Part shown: piece after piece, positions 12,601-20,685 of the stretch | Layout: each line of letters begins with the position of its first letter | Position numbering within the stretch: position 1 is the first letter of the stretch | Source: Haplomitrium mnioides | Lineage: Eukaryota > Marchantiophyta > Haplomitriopsida > Calobryales | Reading direction: 5' to 3' | Length of the DNA: 23,249 bases | NCBI GenBank assembly: GCA_049999725.1 | Contig: JBNGIS010008140.1 | Location: forward strand, 25,228 to 48,476 | Made by a program: the position numbers and the translations under genes | The notes under the pieces: model-generated | The model's database searches: none | Seen by the model: only the letters and a program-made list of their open reading frames with translations | Told to the model about the DNA's origin: nothing

Positions 12601-13449
12601 TGATGAAGAGCATAGTTAATATGGTTGGTGTCATGATGTAAGAGATTATTATAATACCAAGACTGAAGAAGATCACAGGTTTTATGGTTGGTGTTACGAT
12701 GGAAGAGATCAACGTAATAGGAAGAGTTATAAGGAGTATAGTTGATATGGTTGATGTCACGATGTAAGAAATCAATGTAATAGAAAGACTCATGGAAAGC
12801 ATAGTTGATATGGTTGGTGTCACGATGTAAGAGATCAATATTATACGAATACTCATCAAGACCATAGTTGATGTGGTTTGTGTTACGATGTAAGAGGTTA
12901 ATGTAATACCAAGACTCATGAAGAGTTTAGATGATATGGTTGGTGTTATGATGTAAGAGATCAATTTAATACCAAGGCTCACGAAGAGCATGGTTGATAT
13001 CATTGGTCCGACGATGTAAGAGATCAATGTAATAGCAAGTCTCATGAAGAGCATAGTTAATATGGTTGGTGTTACGATGTAAAAGATCAATGTAAAACCA
13101 AGACTAATGAAGAGCATAGTTGATATGGTTGGTCTAACGATGTAAAAGATCAATGTAATCCCAAGACTTATGAAGAGCATAGGTAATATGGTTGGTGTTA
13201 CGATGTAAGAGATCAATGCATTACCAAGACCCAGGAACAACATGCACACCTACCAAACATTCTTTATCAATGTTTTTTTTGGTGGCGAAGACCAATGTGG
13301 AATAGCAATTCACTTCCGATCTATTCCACCAATGACAATTCTCAAGTACTTTGACCGATGGCATAACATTTTCTTTGATGGTTTGCAAGTTTTGATATGT
13401 TTTTCATTTGTTGGTCACGATGAAGAAATAATTGGGGTTTATATTTGAC

Positions 13450-14208
13450 TGTATTATTACTAAGCATGAAGGACATAAAGGTACTTCAGTAGAATATAGG
13501 TCGATACTTGCAACTTCAAAACACAACTTGAGGTACCACAAACATTCAAGTCATCTTAAACAAATGTTTGAATTTGTAGAAATGAAACACTTTGTAAAAG
13601 ATTAAAAATAAACTTTAGGTAATTTGAAAAAAGGAAAATCTGTTTAGAAAAGAAAGAAACAAGATTTGCAAACAAAGGTTACCAAAACACATCCTCTGAG
13701 TGTTTAGGATAAGTAGACACAATAACTAATTGTATGTGCGCATAGGACCAATGCAACAACACCAATATCATAGCTTGTTGTGAATGTTCTCGTGATTGGT
13801 TTTCAAAGAACAAGAACAAATCCTATGTGCCCATAGGATTTGCAGACATCAAAAACAATTCTTTCAATTTTTCTTACAAGGGCTCTGCATTTAAAGGAAC
13901 AAAAACAAAACTTGTTGCAAGGCTAAGATCACCACCAAGAATCAAATTCATTTTCTGGCTTTATTTAGTTGTAGACAAGGTTAAAATTGAAATATAAAAC
14001 AATTGAGTCTATGCAAGCATAAACTCTCTTCTCACAACTCAACTTGCCAAGAATTATTTGAGTCAAATCTTCTTTGCTAAATAACTTCAAAAAATATATA
14101 TCGTTAGTTGTAAGTTGAGAAAATATAACATCTCTAAAACTAGGCTTTGAGTCTAGAAAAAAGAGGATGGATTAGCCAAAAGTGTCAAAAGAGAAGAAAT
14201 TTTGTTAC
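13450..14208 (-). other. Probable intron 2 of the transposase-like gene
   Basis: No protein-like frame is seen. A plausible donor lies at 14209/14208 (minus strand AAAG|GTAACA); the acceptor is not fixed. Degenerate palindromes of the ATGCGCGCAT family occur near 13733 (gtatgtgcgcatag), 13822 (tatgtgcccatagg) and 14010 (ctatgcaagcata). This matches the habit, seen in the other genes here, of carrying these repeats in introns. Confidence 0.45.
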
Positions 14209-15570
14209 CTTTGTCAGACTCCAAGACATATTTTTCTCGCAAAGATTTTATTTCTTCACATGTTTCACAAACAACAAATCTATTGTGTTTTGGAATTTTT
14301 ACATTTGGAAAATGAGCTCTCTAATATTTTGTAAAACCCGAGAAACTAGGAACACAATGGGGATCTTTCTCTTTCAAATAAGTTGTGTAGTAGTCATAAA
14401 CTTCCTATTTTGTAAAATAATCAAGCAATTTGTACACTTCGTGAGTGGGCATTCTCTCGCAATGTCCCTGGAAAAAATTGTCCATCCACTCACGCACAAA
14501 AACTCCTTTAGCAGATAGTTCACTTTTTCCAAAAACGCCTTTACGATCTACGTTTTTGAGATCTTGAATTCATTGGATTCTATCATTCCTTACTATTAAT
14601 ATTAATTTAAAGACACTTCTACAAACAAAAGCACCACCAAGCAGTGTAAACCAATTTTCAACATCAGAGTCTTTTCTTGGTATTCTCCATTGCAGTGTAA
14701 TATCTCGATTCTTCATCCTTTGTCGAAAGTACATTTCTCTAACAGTTTTGAAAAAATATGTCTTACACAACGAGAAGCAATTATTTTGACAACAAGAAAT
14801 TCTCTTCAATTTAGAAATGGACATTGGATCGAGTTTTTTTTTCACAAAGCTCTCATCATGATGGACTTTTTGCAAAGAATTTTTGCGTAAGGTGTTTATC
14901 TGTTTGGGTTTTGGCCCAAACAAAGAATTCTTATGTTGTGTTGGATGATTTGGTTCGTAAGCGAATCCAATAATAGGAGGTAGCTCATCCTGAAGATCTT
15001 GGTCGTCATCGTAAACACTGTTTGTTCCGTCGCAAAACATTTTTGAGAGATGAGTTTCTTCTTTGGGATTAGGAGAACTGCACCATTCCAAAACTGAATC
15101 TTGATCAATATCTCAATTAGAAAGAAATGTTTTTTTGATCCAAAAAACTGTTGAGTGATTGAGATTTTTTGCTAGAATCGTTTTCCAAACTATTGTCTAA
15201 AAACTCCTCCAAAAGAATTTGATTTGTTTCAAATGTCCCAATGTCTTTGCGAGGTGCAACTTGAAACGAAATCAATCATTGTTTGAGTGGTGCTATCAGA
15301 GAGAGTGGCTCATCTCCAAAATTAAAACTGTCCACAGATTGTATCATTTTTGTGTTATGAACAAACACACTTTGATCATGAATATCGAGGTTTCCTTTAG
15401 ATGTGGACGAAGAAAGGTCTACAACCATCTGGAATCTTTGTGTTGAACCTTTTTTTATAAATATTTTGAAATACTCAAAAGAAATGATCGCTTGAAGGGC
15501 AACAAAGATCTTGTGCTGGATGAAGATTGTTTCTTTAATTCTCTACAAGCATTGAGTTCCCTCTTTGATC

Positions 15571-15690
15571 CTTTGTGAGCAAGTTGTTGAGTCGTTAATC
15601 CTATGCGCGCATTGGATTCACTCATTGACCCTATGCGCGCATAGGGTTGAGTCCATGATCCTATGCGCGCATGGAGTTCATCTTCTCAAT
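15571..15690. repeat. 30-bp tandem repeat with palindromic core
   Basis: CTATGCGCGCAT occurs at 15601, 15631 and 15661, exactly 30 bp apart, each followed by a 'gg(a/g)tt' segment and 'gatcc'. A degenerate unit precedes them at 15571. The block lies between coding blocks 1 and 2 of the minus-strand transposase-like gene. An acceptor-like TTGTAG on the minus strand ends at 15543, so the block is probably intronic. A read-through frame (A-R-I-G-S repeated) is also open, and I could not identify the donor. Confidence 0.9.
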
Positions 15691-16076
15691 CTTTCTGGAC
15701 GGAGCTATCTGATTCAACAGAAGTCATCTTTTTCCTCAAAATACTTGCCATCACACTTGACGCTTTTGGTGCTCTATCGCTTACCTCCCAAAAATTGGCA
15801 TTTGAACAAATCTCAACCTTCTTGTCAAAAGTAACACTTTTTTGTGAAGATGAATCTTAAAACTCTAACCTCTTCTTGCCTTTAAGAACTCCAGCCATTG
15901 AAAAGGCTTTCTTAAAATCAAGTACTTAAAGGAATTATTTTAACAAATATTATGAACCTCTTACAACACACCTAAAAGATGTGTTTTTATCATTTTTTTT
16001 TTTGCAAAATGACAAAATTGGGAACTTTTTGTGAAGAAAATGAAAAAAAAAATTGGAAAGATAAAAAAAGTAATGC

Positions 16077-16084
16077 TTTATATA
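16077..16084 (-). promoter_or_regulatory. TATA box for the transposase-like gene
   Basis: The minus strand reads TATATAAA about 180 bp upstream of the ATG at 15898. This is a reasonable plant TATA box with room for a 5' leader of about 150 bases. Chance occurrence in AT-rich DNA is possible. Confidence 0.4.
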
Positions 16085-16156
16085 CTATTTTCTTTTTTCT
16101 TGCACTAGACGAACTTACGTGTCAAGAGCTCTATGAATCATTTTTTGAAATTTAGC

Positions 16157-16164
16157 TATAAAAG
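16157..16164 (+). promoter_or_regulatory. TATA box for the plus-strand gene
   Basis: TATAAAAG, preceded by 'agc' and followed by a more GC-containing 'gatcgccag', lies 186 bp before the ATG at 16343. It fits the plant TATA consensus well and implies a start near 16190 in 'ttcctttctattgtc'. Confidence 0.5.
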
Positions 16165-16702
16165 GATCGCCAGTGGAAAGTTCCTTTCTATTGTCATGAG
16201 TTCAAATTTTGGTTTTCATTTTCTGGTTATTGCTCTTTTTGCATTTACTTAGTTTTTCACCATTTCCAACCTTTAGTGATTTATGAACTTTTGTTCATTA
16301 CATTTTTTACCTCCAAATTGACCTGTTTCTATTATCTTGAGAATGACATCTCAAGGAATTGTTTCTCGCCCTCTTCAACCAAAGCCATACAGGTATTCAA
16401 GTGTTGTCAAGGCTCTAGAGCTTGAAAAACTTGAGTGGCAATGCCTAGTAAATTACAGTTCTTTGAAAAACCTCGATCAACAGTTTTACCTTTTTGCCGA
16501 TGAATGTGAAAAATTCAATTTGGGTCTACTAGTCCAAATTACCATGATCCGAGAGGGAAAGAAAGCCAACATTGGGCTGATTGTGCAGTCCCAAGATTCA
16601 ATTGACCTTTATTGTGCAAATCAAAAACGATTTGATTTTTTTGAGTATGAGGAGAGGGACATTTTTGCGAAGCATCTTCAAGGTGCAAAGGAAGATGGCA
16701 AG

Positions 16703-17184
16703 GTGAATTTTGAAATCTTTTTTCTTTTGTTTCTGTTTTTACTAAGTCATAAATTGCAGGGAGTCCATGCAAGCATGGAGACCCGGGGTTCATGCACACA
16801 TGGACTCTGAAGTCCATGCGGGCCTGGACTTCGAAGTCCTTGACGCTTGGACTCCCATCATCTATGTGTGCATGGACTTCGGAGTCCAAGACGATGGGAG
16901 TCCATGCGAGCATGAAGACACAGGTTCCATGCGCTCCTAGACTCCATTCGTCCATGCTCGCATGGACTTTGGAGTCCATATGCACATGGACGAAGGGAGT
17001 CTCTACGTGTAGGAACTCCCATGTCCATGCGAGCAAGAACTCACATTGTCCATACGCGTATGAACTCCCTTGAGCAGTGCACGCTCGTAATGTTATTAGA
17101 ATCCTTGTGCGCATTTAATGTTGAGTCTTACACATCTACTTATCCCTAATTGTTTTTTTTTTGTTTTATTTTCAATTCACTCAG
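16703..17184 (+). other. Intron of the plus-strand gene, filled with palindromic repeats
   Basis: Donor AAG|GTGAAT and acceptor TTCACTCAG| keep the reading frame. Most of the 482-bp intron is the 24-bp repeat described separately, followed by an AT-rich 3' end with a pyrimidine run before the acceptor. Confidence 0.65.
16760..17090. repeat. 24-bp degenerate tandem repeat with palindromic core
   Basis: Successive 'tccatg' positions (767, 792, 816, 840, 864, 888, then 904, 929, 954, 978 within 16,000) are mostly 24 to 25 bp apart, with one 16-bp step. The unit is roughly tccatgcgcgcatggacttc plus four bases. The core TCCATGCGCGCATGGA is palindromic; many copies are mutated on one arm only. It lies wholly inside the intron of the plus-strand gene. 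Confidence 0.85.
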
Positions 17185-17668
17185 TTTCTGGCCGATTTTG
17201 TGGATAACTACAAAGACGCGAAGTGTGTTGAGCGGGACTTCATCAAACTTGACATCCACATCAAGATTCTGAATCCCAAGCAGGGCGTAAATATTCAAGC
17301 TTTAGTGCCGCATCCAAGCACGACAATATTCTCAATTCATAGGGTAGACCCTTTTGAATCTAAAGAAAAGAAATGAGGCTAAGCCAGTTGAGGCTCCAAA
17401 AAAGAAGAAACCGACTGCAAAAAAGAAAAAGCCTGCATCAACACCGATCATTGATGAGGAGCCAGCCCCCTCAAAATCTACAACAAAGTCATCATCTGCT
17501 GTCTTCTTGTCTTCATCACCAAGAAACTCGAGGCAAAACTCGGAGTCGGAGCTAGTTCAGGCTCCTACATCTAGATAAAAAAGGAAATCCCACAAGGGCT
17601 TGCGAACTTTTCAAGAAATGGAACAAGTGAACCCTCACACAGTGTCTAAAGAAACAAGAACAAGATAA

Positions 17669-18140
17669 GGGAGTCTGCAATCCAGTGTTGCTTAGTCAGT
17701 GAAGAAACAATAACAATAACGTTGGAGAATTTGAATCTTCCTAAACTTGGAATTGACAACTAACAGCCGCTACTTTGAACCAGAAACCGCTACTGAGTTC
17801 CTGTTTCACTTGGCAGTCGAAATTTTTTTTTCAAAGATTTGTCATTCAAAAACATCAAATTTAAAACTAAAATCTTCTTTTCGAAAAAAGAATTGTTTTT
17901 TATGAACAAAAAATGCATATTGTCTATCTAGATTATATTTCAAATTATTTTTTTAGAAATAAAACTTAAAAAACAAACATTTTGGTTATTCGAATATTTT
18001 GAAAAAACTTGACACTATTGTGAATAAATTAAATTCAACAAAAAGGAAATAAAATATATATATTTTGGTAGAAAAAAACTACAGGAAAACGTAAATGTCC
18101 ATTTGGGTAAGGACTTTAAACTTGACTTTGAGCATCGTAG
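17669..18140. other. AT-rich spacer, no gene seen
   Basis: Apart from the inverted-repeat copy at 17760-17783 and its weaker outward extension to about 17870, this stretch is A/T-rich with long T and A runs and shows no supported gene. Confidence 0.5.
17760..17783 (+). repeat. Right copy of an inverted repeat pair (partner 1382-1405)
   Basis: The plus strand reads CTAACAGCCGCTACTTTGAA and then CCAG, matching the minus strand at 1405-1382 with two mismatches. In one frame it reads Y-F-E-P, as does the left copy, so a shared coding ancestor is possible as well as a non-coding repeat. Confidence 0.6.
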
Positions 18141-18148
18141 CCAACAAA

Positions 18149-18480
18149 GTCTATGCAAGCATAGACTCCAAACCAGAACCGTAAAGCCTATGCACGCATA
18201 GACTCCGAACAAGAATCCTAAATCCTCTGCGTGCTTAGACTCTGAACAAGAACAACGAAGCCATGCACGCATGGACTTTCAACTAGAATCCTACAGCCAA
18301 AACACGCCAAGCGTCTATAAATAAGAACCTTGCAGCCTAGGCAAGCATAGACATTGAACAAGAACCCTTTTACCAACGGGTGCAGGGACTCTGAACAACA
18401 ACTGTACAGCTTAAGCGCGTAGGGAAACTGAACAAGAACTACAAAGCCTTAATGTGCAAGGACACTAAACAATGTGCAAA
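18149..18480. repeat. 37-bp degenerate tandem repeat with palindromic core
   Basis: Core positions at 18153, 18190, 18227 and 18263 are 36 to 37 bp apart, and similar, more decayed units continue to about 18480. The unit is about 'gcctatgcacgcatagactc' followed by 'cgaacaagaatcctaa'. The core CTATGC-CGCATAG belongs to the same family as the 24-, 30- and 52-bp repeats. Confidence 0.8.
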
Positions 18481-18489
18481 GACTCCAAA

Positions 18490-18683
18490 TTATTCTAAGA
18501 TTACAAATTGAGTTCAAACCATTCTTGGACTATCAAAAAGGTCAACTAATTCTTAAGGGCAATAAATTGAATCTTGATGAAAAGACTTGTAGTAGATTGA
18601 AAGAGCAACAAGATGAAACTTTTACAAAAAAAGATTTGGAAAAAATAAATTCTATTATTGCTGCAAATTGTACAAAGACGTCC
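18490..18683 (+). other. Short coding-like fragment, unidentified
   Basis: The plus strand is open from about 18474 to 18722 and reads protein-like, charged sequence (for example F-L-D-Y-Q-K-G-Q-L-I-L-K-G and K-K-D-L-E-K-I-N-S-I-I). It abuts and overlaps the 3' end of the methyltransferase remnant on the opposite strand. It has no good start codon and no recognised motif. It may be a fragment of another element or a chance frame. Confidence 0.25.
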
Positions 18684-19962
18684 TCAAACTCTTTCCTCTT
18701 TAGGAGGAATTGTCTCATCTAAATCTATAGGATGAGCATCTGTAGCCGCTAGAGAATCTTGTCGAGACTTTCCAGTCCCTGATATTACAATAGAGTCACC
18801 AGAAGCACCTGCAGTACCAAGAAGAACAGGTTCCTTGTGGTACGCAAAAACTATCTGTGACTCAGTCACATCGGATGGCAAGGAAGCCATCTCCAAAACC
18901 CTCTGAGAAGTACAAATAGAATGACGTCTATCATATTCCATGGCGATGCAATTTCGCATAAGCTTAAGAGCACAAACAAGGCCTATGCCAGACCCAGAGT
19001 AGAGATCAAGGATCCAATCTTACTCTATTGATAGATGGTTAATAAAAAAGTTATACAAAGCGTGCGGTTTTTGATAAACATTCACAAAAGCATCATCTCT
19101 TGGATGTTTAAGCTTGGCAGAAACTGCAAGGCAGCTAAAAACACTCTGCATTGGTTGCCGAGGAACTCCGGTTGCAAAAGAAGCTTGCAAGTTGAAATGG
19201 CGTATGCTCCTCTTTCCCTCCTATGTCTAGTAGCCCACCGTCCAGTACTCGTGGGCATGTGCAATTCTGGGACCACCAGAATGATGTATATTGCTTTTGT
19301 CCCTCCAAAAAGATAAACAACCATATCAAATATTGTAACGAAAATGCAAGAGAAATAAAAAACAAAGAAATTTAAAAAAAAATAAAAAATGAAAGAACAA
19401 CTCACCAGATGTCATGATCAATTGCACAACAAACTTCAGAAAGAGCATCCTCCATGATGCCAAATTGTTGTGAAGAATGTATAATTACAATGGACCAAAA
19501 CTCCGAAGTAGTTATTGCCGCAAAAGATGATACCATGTCGAAAATGTTATCTTTTGAAAACGGCCCTGAATCATCATGCTTACATTCCTTTAGGTTATAA
19601 CCGTAAGGAATATCAGCAATAGCCAATGTGAAACACCAAGGTTTCACAAGGCCATTCAATTGCCTCGCATTGGCCTCCCCGTGGACTTGATAAAATGCCA
19701 CATTGAGACCGTCGACATAAGATAGTAAATCTTCTTCCTTATCTCTCACAATTCCTTTTGTTGTGAGAGATGCAACACCACTTTGTTGTCGTGCTTTCCA
19801 CTCCCTGGCCTTCTGGTAGTGGAGAAGAAAAGCCGTAGGCTAAGAGACCAACGTCGGAGGCTGGTCTTGTTCTTTGGGAGCTTCCTCAACCCCAGACTTC
19901 TTTCTTCCCTTCGCAGCTGCTGTAAGTTTCTTTGCTAGCTGTCGCTTGAAAGTTTTGTTTGC

Positions 19963-20199
19963 CTAAAAAAAATAAAAACAAAAATATTAGAAAGCAAAAA
20001 CATTGAAAGGTTAAAACCATGCAAGCATGGACTTCTATGCCCATGCGCGCATGGACATCGAAATTCCTGCATGCGTGAACTTCGAAGTCCATGCGCGCAT
20101 GGACTTCCAAGCCCAAGCGTGCTTGGACATCGACATAAATTTTTTAAAAATAAAATGCAAAGACAAATGATAAATTAAAGATCCAAAGAAAGTAATTAC
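19963..20199 (-). other. Intron 1 of the methyltransferase-like gene, with palindromic repeats
   Basis: The intron starts GTAATTAC and ends in a T-run before TAG, joining codons at phase 0. It carries the 24-bp palindromic repeat described separately. Confidence 0.65.
20017..20135. repeat. 24-bp tandem repeat, 5 units, palindromic core
   Basis: Core positions at 20019, 20043, 20067, 20091 and 20115 are exactly 24 bp apart. The second and fourth copies keep the full CCATGCGCGCATGG palindrome, followed by 'acatcgaa' or 'acttccaa'. The period and core are the same as in the intron of the plus-strand gene at 16760-17090. Confidence 0.9.
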
Positions 20200-20685
20200 C
20201 AAAAGCTTCTCGAAACTCGAATAAAAAGAAGACATCTTCGACTCTTTTGTGTGAAGAGGGTACTCCTCTCTAGCCTCTTCCCAAGAATCGCAAAAAACCT
20301 CTGAACAAAAACTCTTCACCATTACCGCCAAAACCTTGTGTCTCTCCGCCTCTCAAGACATTTCATCCATCGAAAGCTCTCCGGCTTCCACCTGCTTCAA
20401 AACTAATATCTTTACTTCATCTAGAAGACCATTAAGAGACCTCCACGACATCCACTTCATGTCTTCCATCCTCAGGGATCCTTTGGCCTTAGGCTTCTGA
20501 CCTTTCACGAGGTTCTTCTCCCACATTGAAAAAATGCTTTGCTGCAACTCCGAGAGCTCTCCGCTTCTAAATGCCAGTTGAAACCAGTTGTCTTGAGAAG
20601 TCATGGTCTTCTCGAGCGTGGACTTTGGTTTGATCTCCAAGGTTTCTAACACTAGCTCCTTTTTTAATTTTTGGGATGAAACCAT

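Larger units (their letters stand above)
1405..13233. repeat. 63-bp tandem array, about 188 units, derived from transposase exon
   Basis: The unit is 63 bp and starts, in the phase used here, gagcatagttgatatggttg, followed by tgtcacgatgtaagagatcaa and an 'accaagactcatgaa' end. Units differ from the consensus by substitutions throughout and by occasional indels. Because 63 is a multiple of three, open frames persist: two minus-strand frames are long and open (one hydrophobic, with L-I-S-Y-I-V-T-P-T-I-S-T; one reading S-W-Y-Y-I-D-L-L-H-R-D-T-N-H-I-N-Y-A-L-H), and one plus frame is stopped only by the TAA in 'gtaaga'. The second minus frame continues the transposase exon at the right border (V-P-G-S-W), so the monomer most likely comes from that gene. 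The hydrophobic frame is probably a by-product, not a membrane protein. The copy number comes from length divided by 63 and is a minimum because of three N gaps. Confidence 0.95.
13231..15898 (-). pseudogene. Decayed DDE transposase-like gene, interrupted by the 63-bp array
   Basis: Three coding blocks can be followed on the minus strand. Block 1 (15898 to about 15689) starts with ATG (M-A-G-V-L-K-G-K-K-R) after a TATA box and contains V-T-F-D-K-K-V-E-I-C. Block 2 (15542 to about 14209 or 14143) is acidic at first, then has a cysteine cluster (R-I-S-C-C-Q-N-N-C, near 14790) and later H-F-P-N-V-K-I-P-K-H-N-R-F with C-E-T-C (near 14270). Block 3 (about 13420 to 13231) has H-R-D-Q-Q, Y-L-R-I-V-I-G-G-I-D-R, I-P-H-W and G-V-H-V-V-P-G-S-W. 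From memory, this order (FPxVxIPKxxRFxxCxxC, then a Q-rich helix, then YLxxIIDGMDQ...IPHW) is that of a DDE-type transposase/integrase-like family common in cnidarians, algae and ferns. Damage: stops at 15857-15859, 15686-15688, 15276-15278, 14570-14572, 14405-14407, 14321-14323 (a W in the family motif) and inside block 3; frameshifts near 15115, 13350 and 13278. The expected D of DGxD reads G. The segment after G-S-W is replaced by the array, and no LDN-type downstream motif was found. Confidence 0.7.
15899..16342. promoter_or_regulatory. Divergent promoter region
   Basis: This 444-bp AT-rich spacer separates the ATG of the minus-strand transposase-like gene (15898) from that of the plus-strand gene (16343). 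It holds one TATA-like box for each direction and no coding frame. An ACGTGTC, similar to plant ABRE-type elements, lies at 16117-16123. Head-to-head placement suggests joint control of the two genes; this is inference from position. Confidence 0.5.
16343..17668 (+). pseudogene. Two-exon gene of unknown family with lysine-rich tail, frameshifted
   Basis: Exon 1 (16343-16702, 120 codons) begins M-T-S-Q-G-I-V-S-R-P and ends at AAG|GTGAAT. Exon 2 starts at 17185 after 'ttcaattcactcag'; both junctions are phase 0, and together they give 183 residues up to a TGA at 17374-17376. The frame one base over then continues as a strongly basic, proline-rich tail (K-P-V-E-A-P-K-K-K-K-P-T-A-K-K-K-K-P) to a TAA at 17576-17578, and beyond that to 17668 (K-R-K-S-H-K-G). 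A one-base indel near 17365-17375 and one later nonsense change would therefore explain the break. The body is mixed alpha/beta in composition, with an aromatic and acidic R-F-D-F-F-E-Y-E-E-R-D segment near residue 103. The tail suggests nuclear or nucleic-acid binding. I do not recognise the family. The ATG at 16343 is the first after the TATA box in this frame. Confidence 0.5.
18684..20685 (-). pseudogene. DNA N4/N6 methyltransferase-like gene (beta-class order), 5 stops
   Basis: Three exons join in frame to 553 codons: 20685-20200, 19962-19406 and 19302-18684. Donors are TTG|GTAATT and CTG|GTGAGT; acceptors are TTTTTTAG|G and TTGGAG|G. Residues 1-200 are helical and charged. D-I-P-Y-G-Y at about 279 fits catalytic motif IV (DPPY-like), followed by P-F-S and V-I-I-H-S. 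The exon 2/3 junction recreates D-I-W-D-K-S-N, then G-G-P-R-I-A-H. Q-K-P-H-A-L-Y at about 422, D-L-Y-S-G-S-G at about 447 (motif I, S-adenosylmethionine binding) and M-E-Y-D at about 469 complete the core. Motif IV before motif I is the beta-class order, as in bacterial N4C/N6A enzymes and, from memory, the plant DN4MT family. D as first residue favours adenine; I replaces the first P. Stops at codons 111, 203, 373, 375 and 442 make it non-functional. The ATG follows an in-frame upstream TAA. Confidence 0.75.

Noticed and set aside
1405-13233. CRISPR array
   Set aside because: The units are contiguous with no unique spacers, and the context is a plant nuclear genome.
1377-13239. Nine-base inverted match TGTTCCTGG (1377-1385) / CCAGGAACA (13231-13239) at the two array borders
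   Set aside because: It is too short to stand alone. On the right it is coding sequence (V-P-G), and on the left it belongs to the longer inverted repeat with 17760.
1209-13249. Long minus-strand hydrophobic frames (up to 425 codons) as a multi-pass membrane protein
   Set aside because: They are one frame of the 63-bp repeat, lack any unique domain, and run in a different frame from the flanking transposase exon. The hydrophobic pattern follows from the unit sequence.
13242-13448. Plus-strand 68-codon frame
   Set aside because: The opposite strand carries the transposase block 3 with recognisable motifs; the plus frame is its shadow.
14147-14518. Plus-strand 123-codon frame
   Set aside because: It is antisense to the transposase segment with H-F-P-N-V-K-I-P and C-E-T-C, so it is a shadow.
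16539-17114. Minus-strand 191-codon frame
   Set aside because: It runs through the 24-bp palindromic repeat and antisense to exon 1 of the plus-strand gene. Its periodic H-A-x-M-D pattern comes from the repeat.
19082-19405. Minus-strand 107-codon frame within the methyltransferase region
   Set aside because: It reads through the intron in the wrong frame. The spliced frame next to it carries the methyltransferase motifs.
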